Source of the DNA: Blakeslea trispora
Lineage: Eukaryota > Mucoromycota > Mucoromycetes > Mucorales > Choanephoraceae
DNA: 64,000 nt
Direction: 5' to 3'
Assembly: GCA_025331445.1 (NCBI GenBank)
Contig: JAIWNE010000003.1
Span: forward strand, 62,001-126,000
A model generated the notes under the pieces. That model made no database searches. It saw only the letters and a list, made by a program, of their open reading frames with translations, and was not told the origin of the DNA. Position 1 is the first letter of the stretch, and each line of letters starts with the position of its first letter. Made by a program: the position numbers and the translations under genes. Below, in pieces: positions 48,701-61,312 of this stretch.

Positions 48701-49757
48701 GAAGGAAGAGCCAACTCCTCGGGCTTCTGATCCGATTAGGTTGGCTGGATCTACTGGGCAACAGCTCATCTCACTCCAAGCACCTCAGTACGAAGTGTCT
48801 GCTTCCCTTGCTCGTGTTGTTAGTCGGTCACCATTCTATCGTAAACACATCCTGAGAGCAGCCCAGTTTGACCGCGACGACTTGCATCTCTTGTTTGGTG
48901 TGGCACATGAAATGAGAAACTTAGTTGAACTTTATGGCTCTATCAATTTGTTGCAAGGCCGTGTAATAAGCACAATGTTTTTCGAACCTTCTACCCGTAC
49001 ATCAAGTTCTTTTGAGGCTGCCATGTACCGCCTTGGAGGTCAAGTTGTGCCCGTTAGTGCTACAACCTCGTCTGTTCAAAAAGGTGAATCACTTGCTGAT
49101 ACTATGCGTACACTTGGTTGTTATTCAGATCTCATTGTCATTCGTCATCCTCAGCCAGGATCAGCTCAGATTGCTGCCAAATATTCCAAAGTACCCATCA
49201 TCAATGCAGGTGATGGTATTGGTGAACATCCTACTCAAGCCTTCTTGGATACATTTACTATCCGTGAAGAACTTGGTACAGTTAATGGACTGTCAATCAC
49301 TCTAGTGGGCGATTTGAAGAATGGCCGAACTGTTCATTCTCTTGTCAAGATTCTTACTTATTACCAAGTTACTATCAACTATGTTAGTCCAGAATCATTA
49401 CCTATGCCCAAGGCGATCATTGAAGAAGCCAGAGCAGCTGGTATCAAGCAAAACTTCTATAGTTCCCTTGATGAAGTCATTGGTGCTACAGATGTATTGT
49501 ACATGACTCGTGTGCAAAAAGAGCGATTCGGTACTGAAGAAGAGTATCGCCGAGTTAAAGATGCTTTTATTTTGAACAACGATGTTCTAAGCAAAGCCAA
49601 GTCGCACATGATTGTGCTTCATCCTCTTCCTCGTGTCAATGAAATTGAGCCAGAGGTAGACTTTGATCAAAGAGCAGCATACTTTAGACAAATGCGATAC
49701 GGCCTTTATGTTAGAATGGCATTATTAGCTTTGGTTTTAGGGACCCTTCGAGGCTAA
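42780..49757 (+). CDS. URA2: Ura2: carbamoyl-phosphate synthase/aspartate carbamoyltransferase
   Basis: Multifunctional cytosolic enzyme for the first two steps of pyrimidine synthesis. Exons 42780-43050, 43125-45514 and 45582-49757 give 2278 residues, close to yeast Ura2. Order: glutamine amidotransferase ([13 protein letters not shown]; nucleophile motif [10 protein letters not shown] near residue 350; FHPEST), two ATP-grasp halves of the synthetase ([25 protein letters not shown] start near 492; second half [18 protein letters not shown] near 1034), an MGS-like regulatory region (FATTGTADF), a dihydroorotase-like domain, and aspartate carbamoyltransferase with [12 protein letters not shown] near 2022 and [11 protein letters not shown]. 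The dihydroorotase-like part lacks the HxH metal motif (HTQAHLPG instead), so it should be inactive, as in yeast. Feedback by UTP is expected from the family. Start choice: the 5' intron removes the earlier ATG. Confidence 0.95.
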
Positions 49758-50224
49758 ATATGCTTTATCTTGTTTCAATAAACTAAAATGTAGTCGCAGT
49801 CTTTTTTTTTTTTTTTTTTTTTCAGAAAGAAAATTCATTGCATCAGTCAATAGAGTAAGATATTTTGAACTCTCATCTGAGGCTTCTTTATTTAATGTAT
49901 AAGCAATTCATGAAATAAAAATAAAAAAGTTCTATGAGCAAAGCAAGCACAATAATTTGAATCAGAATATTAAACTCTAAGACAAAAAGAAAGCTCTCGC
50001 AATTCCTCAGTGGAACGTATTGCTTGAAGGACCTAAAAAAAAAGCAGGCTAAATCCTACCTTCATTGACCTGAGAGCAAGTTTGATCTAGTGTTTTCTAA
50101 GCCACCCGATATCCATTTCTTTCTCCCCCCCCCTTTTTTGGAAAAAATTGACAAAGTAAAAGAAAATAACAGAATGAATTTTAAAGAATCACAGTAGTTA
50201 CTTTTGTTTATTAAGGTAAATAAC
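49758..50224. other. Convergent 3' regions
   Basis: 467 bp between Ura2 and the uS10 gene, holding both 3' untranslated regions. A 22-base T-run begins at about 49802 and AATAAA-like signals occur near 49780 and 49915. No other feature. Confidence 0.5.
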
Positions 50225-50816
50225 TTAAGCAATGGTAACTTCAACTTCAACTCCGGGTTCAATGGAGATGGAGGTGATTTGCTTGACGATTTCAGAGGGA
50301 GAGTGCAAATCGATCAAACGCTTGTGGATCTTCATTTCGTACTTGTCGAAAGTTTCGGAACCGTTACCACAAGGAGACTTACGGGTGGTAATTCTGAGGA
50401 CCTTGGTGGGGAGACGAACGGGACCCTTGACCTTAAGTTGCTTGTCCTTAGCACGTTGGATGAGGTCAGCAGAAACCTTTTCAAGGTTCTTGACGTTGCG
50501 GGAAGTCAAGGTGATACGGATACGGTGGATCCTTTACAGTCAAAAGAAAACAGATTTACAGTAAGCAAACAGGTCATTTAAAAGAAGGGGTCCACGTTTG
50601 ATCATCCTTCTTTTGCCTCTCTTCTTATAATCCTCTCTCTCTCTTTTATTTTTTTTTCTTTTTACTTACTTGGCTTCAACTTGTTCTTCCAAACCGGGCT
50701 TGGCAGCAGACTTAGCCTATAAGATCATAAACATATAAACATACTGATACATAAAAGAATACGAATATGCATGTGGCAGTTTTCTCTTGCCTGAGTATAC
50801 ATACAACAGCAGACAT
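50225..50816 (-). CDS. RPS20: 40S ribosomal protein uS10 (Rps20)
   Basis: Small-subunit ribosomal protein uS10, 121 residues. Exons on minus: 50816-50805, 50716-50670 and 50531-50225. The first exon is only 12 nt (MSAV). The sequence then reads [16 protein letters not shown] and the conserved core [41 protein letters not shown], and [16 protein letters not shown], ending VEVTIA, all canonical for eukaryotic S20. Codon use is biased to C-ending codons as expected for a highly expressed gene. Two introns near the 5' end are common in fungal ribosomal-protein genes. It is transcribed away from the mevalonate kinase gene across a short shared promoter. Confidence 0.96.
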
Positions 50817-50992
50817 TTTTAGGATAAATGAAAAAGAAAGAGTTTCGAACCTGCGTGTCAAACGAAAATTTTTACACTCTTCCAAACACAAGTCACATTA
50901 AATTTTCCAGGTTGGCAACTTGGGCTGAGATTAAATGCTAAAGAAGTCTCCCTTTTTTTTAATTCTCTTTTCTTTGTCTTTCTCCATCTATA
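50817..50992. promoter_or_regulatory. Short bidirectional promoter (RPS20 / ERG12)
   Basis: Only 176 bp separate the two divergent start codons, so the uS10 and mevalonate kinase genes share one intergenic control region including both leaders. Poly-T/A tracts flank each start. No clear TATA box. Confidence 0.7.
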
Positions 50993-52345
50993 ATGACTTC
51001 TGACGAAATGCTTGAGCGCGTACTTGTGTCCTCTCCTGGAAAAGTGATTTTGTTTGGAGAACATTCTGTTGTATATCAGAAAGTAAGAAAAAAAAGCTGT
51101 CTTATCTGTCTTGATTCCTGTATTGACTCTATTATGTAATACATAGACTGCTATAGCAGCTTCTTTAGGCCTTCGATCTTATCTTTATCTTGAGAGAAGA
51201 AAGGACGAGATAGTCGAATTGATTTTACCTGATGTTGGCTTACATCGTTCATGGAATTTGAGTGAATTTCCTCTTCAATGGACCGACTATCCTGATTCAG
51301 GTACAGCCTTTATCATACTTTCTTTGTCTAATAGTCTGACATTTAAATTTTGCTTTATATAGATACTCGTCATCCCGATGATATGCCAAAAGAACTCAAA
51401 TCGCGCTTAAATGAATTGAAAGGCGAAACAACAAGAGAAGCTCAAACTCAGGCAGTCATGGCTTTTCTGTACTTGATGGTCATCCTCGAATCTAAAGCCA
51501 GTGAGCCTTTGATCTCAGGCTTTACCCTGTGTGTTCGTTCTTTCTTACCGGTAGGTGCTGGCTTAGGTAGTTCGGCCAGTTATTCTGTTGCCATCTCTAC
51601 TGCAATCTTGATCCTTAATCACGAAATACCAGTTGACTTCAACAAGCATCCTGACAGAGAAACATATCTCAATCTAATCAACAAATATGCTTTCAAGGCT
51701 GAAGAAGTTATCCATGGCAACCCAAGCGGTGTTGATAATGCTGTCTCCACCTTTGGTGGAGCAAAGACGTTCATGCGCGGACAGGGCTTCTCCACCCTGG
51801 AAGGATTCCAATCACTCCGTCTTCTTCTTACAAACACAAAGGTGCCTAGATCAACCAGTAAATTGGTTGCCGGTGTAGCTGAGAAGAGAAAAGCGTATCC
51901 TGAAATAGTCAATCCTATGTTGGATTCCATGCATGCCATTGCCATGCGCTGTCAAGATGCATTCAGCAAGCTTCAAAAGAATCAATTGACATCACAAGAA
52001 TTGATGGATGAGCTTGAAGATCTTGTTGAATTAAATCATTGTTTGCTGACTGGCTTAGGTGTGAGTCACTCTAGTTTAGAACAAGTCAGGATGATTACAA
52101 AGCAACTGGATCTTAAGACCAAATTGACAGGAGCTGGTGGTGGCGGATGTGCTGTTACATTTGTTCGTGATGAGGTCCCTCAAGGCACTATTGACAAGGT
52201 CATGTCAGAACTGGAGAAAGAAGGGTTTGATTGTTATCAAACTTCTGTTGGTGGCACTGGTGCAGATGCAACTCTCTTAACTGGTGAAGAAAACGCCCAA
52301 TGGCTTCTTGAGACTAGTCGTGATACCTTGGAGAATTATCTCTAA
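50993..52345 (+). CDS. ERG12: Mevalonate kinase (Erg12-like)
   Basis: GHMP-family kinase that phosphorylates mevalonate in the isoprenoid/ergosterol pathway. Exons 50993-51082, 51147-51300 and 51363-52345, 408 residues. Motif 1 VSSPGKVILFGEHSVVY is at residues 12-28, motif 2 LPVGAGLGSSASYSVAI (ATP loop) near 143-160, the catalytic segment EVIHGNPSGVDNAVSTFGG follows, and motif 3 LTGAGGGGCAVTF is near 335-347. Length matches the family (about 390-440). Donors are GTAAGA and GTACAG. Feedback inhibition by farnesyl pyrophosphate is known in homologues. Head-to-head with the uS10 gene. Confidence 0.94.
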
Positions 52346-52550
52346 ATAATTTGTCTTTTTTCTTCTTCTTTGTCTATTACCTCTATTACTTAATATATTC
52401 TAATTTTCTTTTTGTTTTCTGCTTTTAATAAAAACAGTAGTTGAATTCTTTCTTTTAAGCTGTATAGATGCAGTTTTTATTATGCGATAAAGTACAAAAG
52501 TTTTACACGAAAAGAAAAGTATATTATAGATGCGTTTTTTAAATACATGT

Positions 52551-55500
52551 TTAGTTGTCAACATCCATGCTTGTTGCATACAAGCCTCCTACTTCATTTG
52601 GAAAATCAATCTCGATTGTACGTAGACCTCGAGCAGAACTTAGACGATTGAACTCTCCTTGTAGCTCTTTACCCATTTGCGTAACCACATCATCTGGCAT
52701 ATTAAACATATAGCAATTAATAAATACTTGCTTAGCATCTTTCAAAAGTTGCTCGGGATGATTGTATTTTCCCTTGTCCAACTTCTTGCGGATTGTACCA
52801 AAATCCATAGGTTTTTTGATAATATCATGGTAAGTAGGGATCTGAAGTAATTCTACATCAACGGGTGCACCAAAGGCAAAATAATGAGGATGATGGCGTA
52901 ATCGATCTAAAACCGACTTATATTTTCGAAGCTCTACAAGATTGGGCGGAGGTGTATTAGTGGAGGCTTTGGATGGTGCTGTATGTGGCTGCATGGGTGA
53001 AGAAGTAGAAATATTTGCCATTGGGCCATTGTTCTGTGGTGTTGTGACGTTATTATTGATAGTATAATTATTGTTCGATGTAGGCTTGTTACTGTGACCA
53101 TTGGATGTGGTATGCATGACTGTTGTATTCACCAAAGCTTCGTTTCTCAATTCTTCCTCTTTACGTCTTAAAGCTGGTCCTTCTTTGTTCAAAATGTTCT
53201 CCAAGGTTTTAGCATGCTGTGACAATAAATGGTCGAAGCCATTGAATGTATAACAGTTTGTAAATATCAATCGCATATCGCTTTCGAATTCTTTGACTGT
53301 TTTATAATGTCCGCTTGTCAGTTTTTTCATCCTATTTAACAATAAAAGGTTACATGCTTGACCTTACAAATGAATTATAAGTTTTCCCTTAAAAAGGACT
53401 TACATAGTGCCAAGATCCATTGGTTTTTTGATGATCATAGGATAATGTGGAACACAAAGAGCAATAGGATCAACCTAGATGATACCAGAATTAGTAAATT
53501 TTGTGTCTGAAGATAATCTACATGTCATAATCCACTTACTGGTTCTAAAAAGCCCATTGCTTCAGGTTTCTTCATGACCTTGGACAATAGAGACTTCATT
53601 TTAGCATATAAAGATGGATGAAGTTTGACAAGTGGCTCATTGGTAGGAACGGTAGAAGGAGACTTCACGATTGGCGGTTTTGAGACTGAAGATAGCTTAT
53701 TACTAGAAATAGGTTTTGTGGTGACAGAAGGCTTTGGAGCTGTAGGTGATTTCGAGACAGCAGAATCAACTTCCATAGAATCATGAGTAGGTTCTGACAA
53801 GTGAACAGCCTTGAGCTTTTTCGGGGGCGGTGCTGTTGTTGTTGCTACCTGTGGATCTTCTGTTGATTTGACTTGAGGCGCTGGACGCTTAGGAGTTGAA
53901 GAGCTACTTGGTGCTGGACCGGTTGCTGATACAGTGGGTGCTGCTGGTACAGGTGAGGCAACAGGTGCAACATGACTTATACGACTACGCATCTCACGAC
54001 TGATGTTTTGATAGTATTTCTCTAGTTTTTTACCTTGATCACTACCAAAGGTACCAGGTGCATTATAAGCAAAGCAATTCTTAAATACAAGGCGAATGTC
54101 TTGATCAAGCGACTTGAGTGAGGTATACTTGCCACTCTCGAGGTGTTCCCAAATAGTACGCAAATCCATAGGATGTTTGACAATAGTAGCATAATCAGGC
54201 AAAGATTCCAAATCAACAGGCTCATTAAAGAGAGCGGCAGCGTCATGAAGTGTCAATTTGTTCACAACTTTTTGAGCAATTCGCTTGTCTTCACCCTTGA
54301 GAGCGTTAGGATGAGCAAATTCAGCGGACCAAATCTGATTGAAGAAAGCTTCTAGAGCTTGACACTGTTTAGCTACCCAAGACTCATGATCATTGAAACT
54401 ATAACAATTCCAAAAGATTTGTCGAACATCGTTCTCCATTTGCCAAATATCAGTATACTTGTTTTCTTGGAAATTTTTACGAATTGCATTTAAATGCATA
54501 GGGCGCTTGATCACTTCATAGTATTGAGGAATATTGAGACCCACAGCATCCACAGGATCAAGGAACGCTTGTGAGGCTTGATGTGCACAGAGTTTCTTGA
54601 GAACGCGCTCAGCTTTCTTTCTGTTTGTTTCATTCATGGTAGGGTCAACTGGAACTGATGCTGCCGAGGATGATGTTCCTATAGATGAAGCCTTCGGTTT
54701 GGATCCATTTGAAATATTAGATGTATTGTTGGTTGTAGTTGTGTTACTATGAGGGGAAGTATCGGCTATAGTAGCAGAGCTGCTTGAATGTGTAGAAGGT
54801 GGTGTAATAGTAACATGTGTTTTTGGCTTTGGCTTTGGTTTCTCAACTACGGTTGTGGATACAGTCTTTTTAGGCAAAGATGTATCTGTAGTTAATGTAA
54901 GTGATTTTGGTTTTGGCTTCTCCACAGAGTCATTATTGGATATAGATGATTCATGCGTAGTTTCTAAAAGTGAGTTATTTACAGTAGGCAGCTTGGGTAT
55001 TTTGTGTGGTTTGGAAGAGCCTGGTTTGTTTGATTTTTCATGACGAATCTTGATCTTGCGCTCCTTCTTTAATTCTTCGCCCTCTTCTGGCTTTTTGTGC
55101 TTGAGCTTAGTCACTGGTGCTACAGTTGATTCTAGAGGTGAGGTAGGTCTTACTGCTTTGTGTGTAGATGAAGAAGAAGTAGGAGGCACAAGTCTGATTG
55201 ATTTAGGCTCAATCGCTACCTTGTTTTCTGAAGGTGCTGTAGGTAAAGGTGAACGCTCCTTTTTGGGAATTGGTGGAGGCGAAGGTGAGCGGGTACGAAT
55301 TGGAGGAGAAAGAGGAGTAGTAGCAGCAGCAGTAGTGGTAATAGTAGTAGTAGGCTTATCAGCCATGGGGTCGTCAATATCAATAAGTTGATCAACAGAT
55401 TCAGGTGAAGAAACAACATTGACAGCCTCATCCTCATCCTCTTCTTCCTCTACTTGTTTTGAGAGAGCTTCTGTCTTGATGTAAATGCTTGTTGGCTTCT

Positions 55501-58500
55501 TGTGGCTCTTTTGCTTGTCTTCAGACTTTTGCTTTGGCTTATTGAGTCGAATGGTTGTTGAAGTAGATGGTGCATTCTCTTTGGAATCTTGACCAGAGGA
55601 TGAAGGAAGAGTAGGGACTCGGATGGTCACCTTCAGTCCAACATCCAGTGGTTTAAACATGTATTCACAGAATTGAAGCAGGTATTTACGAATACAATGA
55701 TCCAGCTTTGCATTTTCAGGAGAATTCAAGAGTTCCCACAGACTCTGTTGAAGAACTGTATCGTTCTCGAACCGCTTTCGTAAATTCTCAATGCTGGCCT
55801 GGAACTCTTGCTGAGGTGTCTTGCTCAAGGAATTCGTATCATCATCGACGACAATACGACCATCTTCTTCAGAAAAGTCTTCAGTCGTACGAACGGGGAA
55901 CGCACTAGACGTGTTGGCATTTTCTCTTACAGCCAAACCCAACCAAGCCAACATGGCACGAGATACATAATGGCACACATAAACACATGGATCTTCTTTG
56001 ATCACATTCAAAAAGTAACGGTTCAGTGTTGGATCAGAGAGACCACAAAGGATAAACAGACTATCGAAAGCTGCCAGTCGAACCTCAAGAAAGTTACCAT
56101 AACGTGTATACTGCATAAACATGGACAAATTGACAGGCATCAATTCCTTTAACATCAACTTGGTTAGCGTACGTAGACAGGTCACTGTGACCGTATTGTG
56201 ATAAGTAGGAATGACATAGTCTAGCGTACGAAAACGCTCGATCTCTGCCTTGGCAGCTGCAGTGACCTGTTGACCTTCCAAGCTATCCTGTTGAAGCGCA
56301 TCAGGCTTATCGGATGAAGGAATCAAAGCATCACCAAGGGATGAAATCAAAGTGGATACATAGTAGCAGTCAGAGAATTCATTGCCAATGTTATCGTTGT
56401 ATTTGAGCAAGTCCAACAAGAATTGTCGAATGCGTACAGGCGTCAAACCACGATCATCGCGAATCTGTGAGAAAGCAACCACAGAGGCCTTTTGAAGGAA
56501 ATAGTCAGATAAGTTGGAAAAATTGTTTGGCTTTGGAATCGAGTTTGTCAAGGGCAATTCGTCTTCTTCTGTTTCGCGTCGGTTGAGACTGCTGACAGGG
56601 AAACAAAAGCGTTTTTGGAACATCTTGTTGAGCTGATGAAGACCAACCCAATTGAGAGAGGGTCGCGCGCAAGCAGCTAAACCATAAGCAGCTTCCATAC
56701 GGATCTTGTAGAAACACTTGGGATCGAGAGCAGCTCGTAACAAACTTGTTGATGTAGGACTCGAAGGCATATGTTTCAAGGCATCAATGGCCTCGTGTTG
56801 AGCAACGACATCCCGGTCCTTTGTGAGCTGAGCAGCCCACATATAGTCAGGTTGCTTGAAATCACAAATGCAAAGCCATTCAAATTCAGCATCTAGACGG
56901 ATCCAATCAAACATGGCACTGGCTGCACCACTGGTATCTTCTTCATCTTGGCCCCATTCTACGATACGCCAATCGGCCTTCTGTTTGGGGTCTTCAAAGA
57001 CAGGCATACCTAAACCCAAACTGGGAATAATGCCCAATACAGTTGTACCGTCTCCACCTTCTTCGTTTTCCTGTTCTTCTTCAGCCACAGCAGCCGCGGC
57101 AGCAGCTTGTTTAGCCAAGAAACGCTTTGTGTTTCGACGAATACGTTTGTATTTGGTATTGAACTGTACTTCAAATTTGTTCTCCATAGACTGAATGTCG
57201 AGGATGTGTTCATAAGGTGTACCATCAGCTTCATGAATACGGACTGTCAAGTTACCTGTGAAGATAGGGGACATCAATTCATAGTAGTTAGAGGTAATAC
57301 TGTCTGGGCCACCTAAGGAGAGATGCTCTTGACTCTGCAAGAGAGGTGTGTTTGTGTTTTCTTGACGCATAAAGATTTCAACTACCATCTTTTTACGGTT
57401 AAAATGAAAACTGAAGGCAAATCTGGGACAACCCGAGCGATAGATCCATTGCTCGGCAAACACCTTTGTATCAAATCCACTGACTTTTCGACAGATTCGT
57501 AAGAAATAATGGGTGCTGATTGCATTCTGGGATAACTCGCCACTCATAGCTGATACAAGAATTTTGGGCAAGACACGCGACAGACCCAATGTGCCACCTC
57601 CTTTACACATACGCTTATCAAGCATGTAGATGACAAGAGGAGATTTCAGTTCAATAAAGTCCAAATCCTCAGGATCCAAAGGGTAAGGTAAAGCTGGATT
57701 ATAGAGTGGCGGACGGTTCACATCAAGCATACAACAAAGTTCCATATCCTTTGCAAAAAAAAAAAGAAAAAACATCATGTCAATTAAAACAGAACATAAA
57801 ATGATTTCTCAAATCTCTCTATCTCCCCTCCTTTCTACTCTTTCTTACTTTTTTCAATCGAAGACGGTATTCATTATTGCCTAAATGTCGCTTGATAAAC
57901 AAAGACCCCATTAGATTGGCTAAACCACGCACAAGCCAAGTATCAGGCCAAGATTTCTGAACAATGTAGATACCAAACCATTGACGTGCTAATGCCTGAC
58001 TTAGTTCTCGCCGAGTATGATAGATTTGATCAATCACATCAGCAGGATGCAACAAGCGGGAACTACAGATGGCTAATGAAGCACAGGAAGCAGTATCTGA
58101 CCAGGCATCTTCTACAAACACAAGCTTATAATCTGAAAATGGATAAGAGCCATATTCTTGAGTATAAAAATGCATTGCCTTTTTGTATAAAATAACAAAA
58201 GTTAAATGTCAATCACCTGTCTAAAAAAGGGTCCTGATAGAACTTACATGCATCAAAAAATTACAAGTGACGCTTAATTCTTCATCTAATCCTGGTAAAG
58301 CAAATGCATAAATATTGGACATCATGTTGATTTCGGCCATTAAACTCTGCTGTTGACTCTCATCTAAATCAGCTGCTGTCATTACTTCTTCCTGTAATTG
58401 AGAGGGAGATAACTTGATCATCTCAAATGGGCCAATAGCAAACCCAATGAATGGTGCCGGTGTAGGTACTGAGAGACTGTAATGCACTATTTTCTTGGAT

Positions 58501-59440
58501 GCGTCTGTTGGATGAATGACCTGTTCTACTACATCGCCACTGCAAACAACCATCATGCCTTCAACTTCGTCAAATGCACCTTCCCCATCATACTCGGGTA
58601 CGGAAGTACCATCTTCCTTTCGAGGCACAATAAATTCCATATCCCATGTACATCTTTCCGAAATTCGATCGATACAAGGTAGCCAAGCGCGCGTTGCACC
58701 TGGCAACGGTTGATGGACAGTATATACATGGTTGGATCGATAAGGTGCAATCTCATTATCTCTTTGAACAAAAACGACTCCATTACGAGGATCTTCAAGT
58801 GTATATTGAATTCGTATGATCAGGGGATGATAAGCAGGTTCTGTGGGTTCTGTAGGTTCTGTGGGTTCTGTGGGTTCTGTTGATAAGGATAGTGGTGGTG
58901 GTGTAGGTGTGGGCTGTTCTATTGCTTTTTCTATATGAAAAAAAAAATGTGAATAGAGTACTCACATTACATCTATGCATGTCTCTACCTGTATGAGATG
59001 GCTTGTTGCTATCAACTATCTGCTGAATGAAATGAGATGGTATTTTGACGTTAAGTTCACCCTCGTTTGCATCTCGTAAGGCATTTAGATATCGACTTTT
59101 ATAGACTTGGTGATGTGCTATTGTTGTGTTGGATCCTAGTGTCAAGTTGGATACACTGTCCGTATAATCATATTCTACTGATTCATCATTGACAAAGATT
59201 TTCTCGATGTCTATTGTTCCATTGTTAGTTTTGTCAGCTGCAACTAGGTATTCCACTTACTGCATTGTCGACAGTTTATTCTGATATTTGACAGTTTGTT
59301 TAATGGTTGAATTGTAAGTTCTGCTAGACCCTAATTAAGCAAAACATGAGACATTCCTTTGTTTAAGCAGCAACACACTTTTTCTCTTTACCTTGATGAA
59401 GCGTTGACTTGGATCCACTTCAAGTACAAACCGTTCATGA
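52551..59440 (-). CDS. TAF2: TFIID subunit Taf2 with four C-terminal bromodomains
   Basis: Core promoter-binding subunit of TFIID. Exons found on minus: 59440-59392, 59330-59261, 59210-58989, 58930-58248, 58178-57849, 57748-53540, 53474-53404 and 53331-52551, about 2137 residues in frame. The first exon is partial: SHERF/HERFVLEVD is typical of Taf2, but the start codon exon upstream of 59440 is unresolved. An M1-aminopeptidase-like fold follows (INCRQCNIEKIFVND; PGATRAWLPCIDRISERCTW; ARQWFGIYI), with the HExxH zinc motif replaced, as in all Taf2. HEAT-like repeats and a charged Ser/Pro/Lys linker come next. Four bromodomains end the protein: IKRPMHLNAIRK with FWNCYSFN, VKHPMDLRTIWE with FKNCFAYN, IKKPMDLGTM with FTNCYTFN (spread over three exons), and IKKPMDFGTIRK with FINCYMFN. 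Acetyl-histone binding is inferred. Confidence 0.88.
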
Positions 59441-59872
59441 CTTGTATACAAAAAAAAAAAAAGATATATGTTTATATGTGTACGCGTGTATTGAAAAAAG
59501 AAGTGGTTATACTTATAAGTTGAAAGCCTTTTTTGGAGCCTCTTTTTGCATAACGCCTGCTTATTGTTTTCTTTCTATATATACACACACACACACTTTC
59601 TCGTTTTCCTTTTTAAAAAGTAAAACAATTCAAAAGAAAGAAAAGAAAAAAAAACCGTATTTCTCAGCAAACTTGGAAAAAAAAATAAAAGCATTTAAAA
59701 CTCAGAAAATAGGATTTTTTTGAAAAAAATATATATGTATAAAACTATATGTAAAATGCATTAAAGAAAAAAGAGAGAGAGAGAGGGAAAGAGGGGATAT
59801 GCGAAATGAAAGAAAAGAAGAGGAAAACACTAAACTACACTAAGAGAAAATATTACAGTTTTTTTTTTTTTT
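59441..59872. other. 5' end of Taf2 gene (unresolved) and 3' end of Surf6 gene
   Basis: The missing Taf2 start exon must lie here or just beyond. A candidate ATG on minus at about 59555 opens MQKEAPKKAFNL then stops, and does not join the next exon by a standard GT-AG intron. A CA microsatellite lies at about 59580-59597, and A-rich and GA-rich runs follow to the Surf6 3' end. Confidence 0.4.
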
Positions 59873-61200
59873 TTACTTCTTGCCCTTGTTGTTGGGAGCC
59901 TTTGGCTTCGTCACCTTGCCACCTTTGCTTCTCTTGCCACCTTCGAAACCAGGGCGAGCCTTCTTGGCAGCAGGCTTCACTTTAATGCCTCGCTTTTTGT
60001 TCTTCTTTTCTTCAATCTTTGCCTTGATGTTTTCTTCTCTCTTCTTGATCTTGTTCTTTTCCTCCATCTTTACCTTGTCGATACGCTTATTCCATTCTTG
60101 GCCACTCTTTTGCTTTTGCTTTTCTTGTCGCTTAATGGCCTTCTTTAATAGCTTAGCATCATCCTTAGGCTTTTCACCGGTGGCCAAAGCGATCACCTTG
60201 TTCCATTCTTCCTTTTCTTTTGCGTCTTCTGCCTTTGACTTATCTTCATCCTTTAGCTTTTCTAACTTCTCCTTCTTTGCTTCAAGCATCTTGAGTTGAG
60301 TCTTTGCGTCAGTAGGACCCTTCTTCTTCTTTTGGTCCTTGCCAACAGACAGTTTACCGAAAAAGACATCACCATCCATCTTTATAGAATCTGCAGAAGG
60401 GTGCAATTTATCACCGGAAGATGTCTAAGTGATGAAAGTGGTGAATATACGTATATATAGCTATATATATATAATTTACCTTGCTGTCAAATTTAACAAG
60501 TTCCTCGGGAGCAACTTTGTTACCTTTTTCTTTTTGAGCTTTAATAGCCTTCTTTCTATCTTCCTTTTTCTTGTTTCTAGCAGCCAAGATATCTTCTCTA
60601 CTTCTTGGACTAGAGGGACTAGATCCGGGAGCATTTCTCTTCTTACGTAATTGGCTGATACGTTCATGAAGTCTGTTACGAAGTTGATCAATGTCGCCCT
60701 TTTCCATAGGTTGAACATGAACTACAAAAAAAAAAGATAATAGTGTGTTGGTCAACAATGAATTTAGTATTGGTGATAAATCACACACCTGGTTCTTGAA
60801 CAGCTTGCTTTACAGGTGCTTCATCATCCAAACCACTGAAAGCACCTGAGTCGACTTCCATCTTTTCGTCTTCAACAGAAGCTTCATCGTCTTGTTGGTC
60901 GTCACTTTCATTGTCACTGTCTTCTTCTTCTAATTGCTTAGCCTTCTCTTCTTGCACTTGAGCAATAGACTTTGCATTCTCAGGGTCGAGTTTGGCTTTC
61001 TTTGCCTTTTTGGTGGCGTCTTTAATAGCTTGTTTAGGTGCCTTCTTACGCTTGTTGTGTTGGAATTTGTTGTTGTTGGCATCTTCGCCCTTATCCATCA
61101 CATAGAACTTGGCGGGTATAAGTCTCAATAAGTCATCAAATATCTGAGCGTCATGTTGGAGGCGCTCAGATAAAGCATCGATCATATGATTTTGAACCAT
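59873..61200 (-). CDS. Surf6/Rrp14-family nucleolar protein
   Basis: Nucleolar RNA-binding protein for pre-rRNA processing, as yeast Rrp14 and animal Surf6. Exons on minus: 61200-60789, 60721-60480 and 60424-59873, 401 residues. The N-terminal part (LSERLQHDAQIFDDLLRLIPAKFY) is the conserved Rrp14 N-terminal segment. An acidic stretch follows, then RLHERISQLRKKRNA and the C-terminal Surf6 domain, highly Lys/Glu-rich and coiled-coil-like: EEWNKVIALATGEKPKDD, LLKKAIKRQEKQK, SGQEWNKRIDKVK. It ends in a basic Gly/Lys tail (GKRSKGGK, NNKGKK). A 5' untranslated intron at 61311-61208 (GTAACC donor, T-run AG acceptor) precedes the ATG. The Taf2 gene lies downstream on the same strand. Confidence 0.9.
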
Positions 61201-61207
61201 CTCGAGT

Positions 61208-61311
61208 CTAAAAAAAAAGAGAGAAGGAAAAAAAAAAAATAGGCCTAGTGTAGCGAAAAAAAAAATAAGTGGCGTATCAATAGAAAGCAAATCTTAACAT
61301 AAATGGGTTAC
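61208..61311 (-). other. Intron in the 5' untranslated region of the Surf6 gene
   Basis: On minus, CTCAG|GTAACC at 61311 and TTTTTTTTAG at 61208 bound a 104-nt intron ending 7 nt before the ATG at 61200. Reading through it gives only a Phe-rich frame with no family match. Confidence 0.6.
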
Positions 61312-61312
61312 C

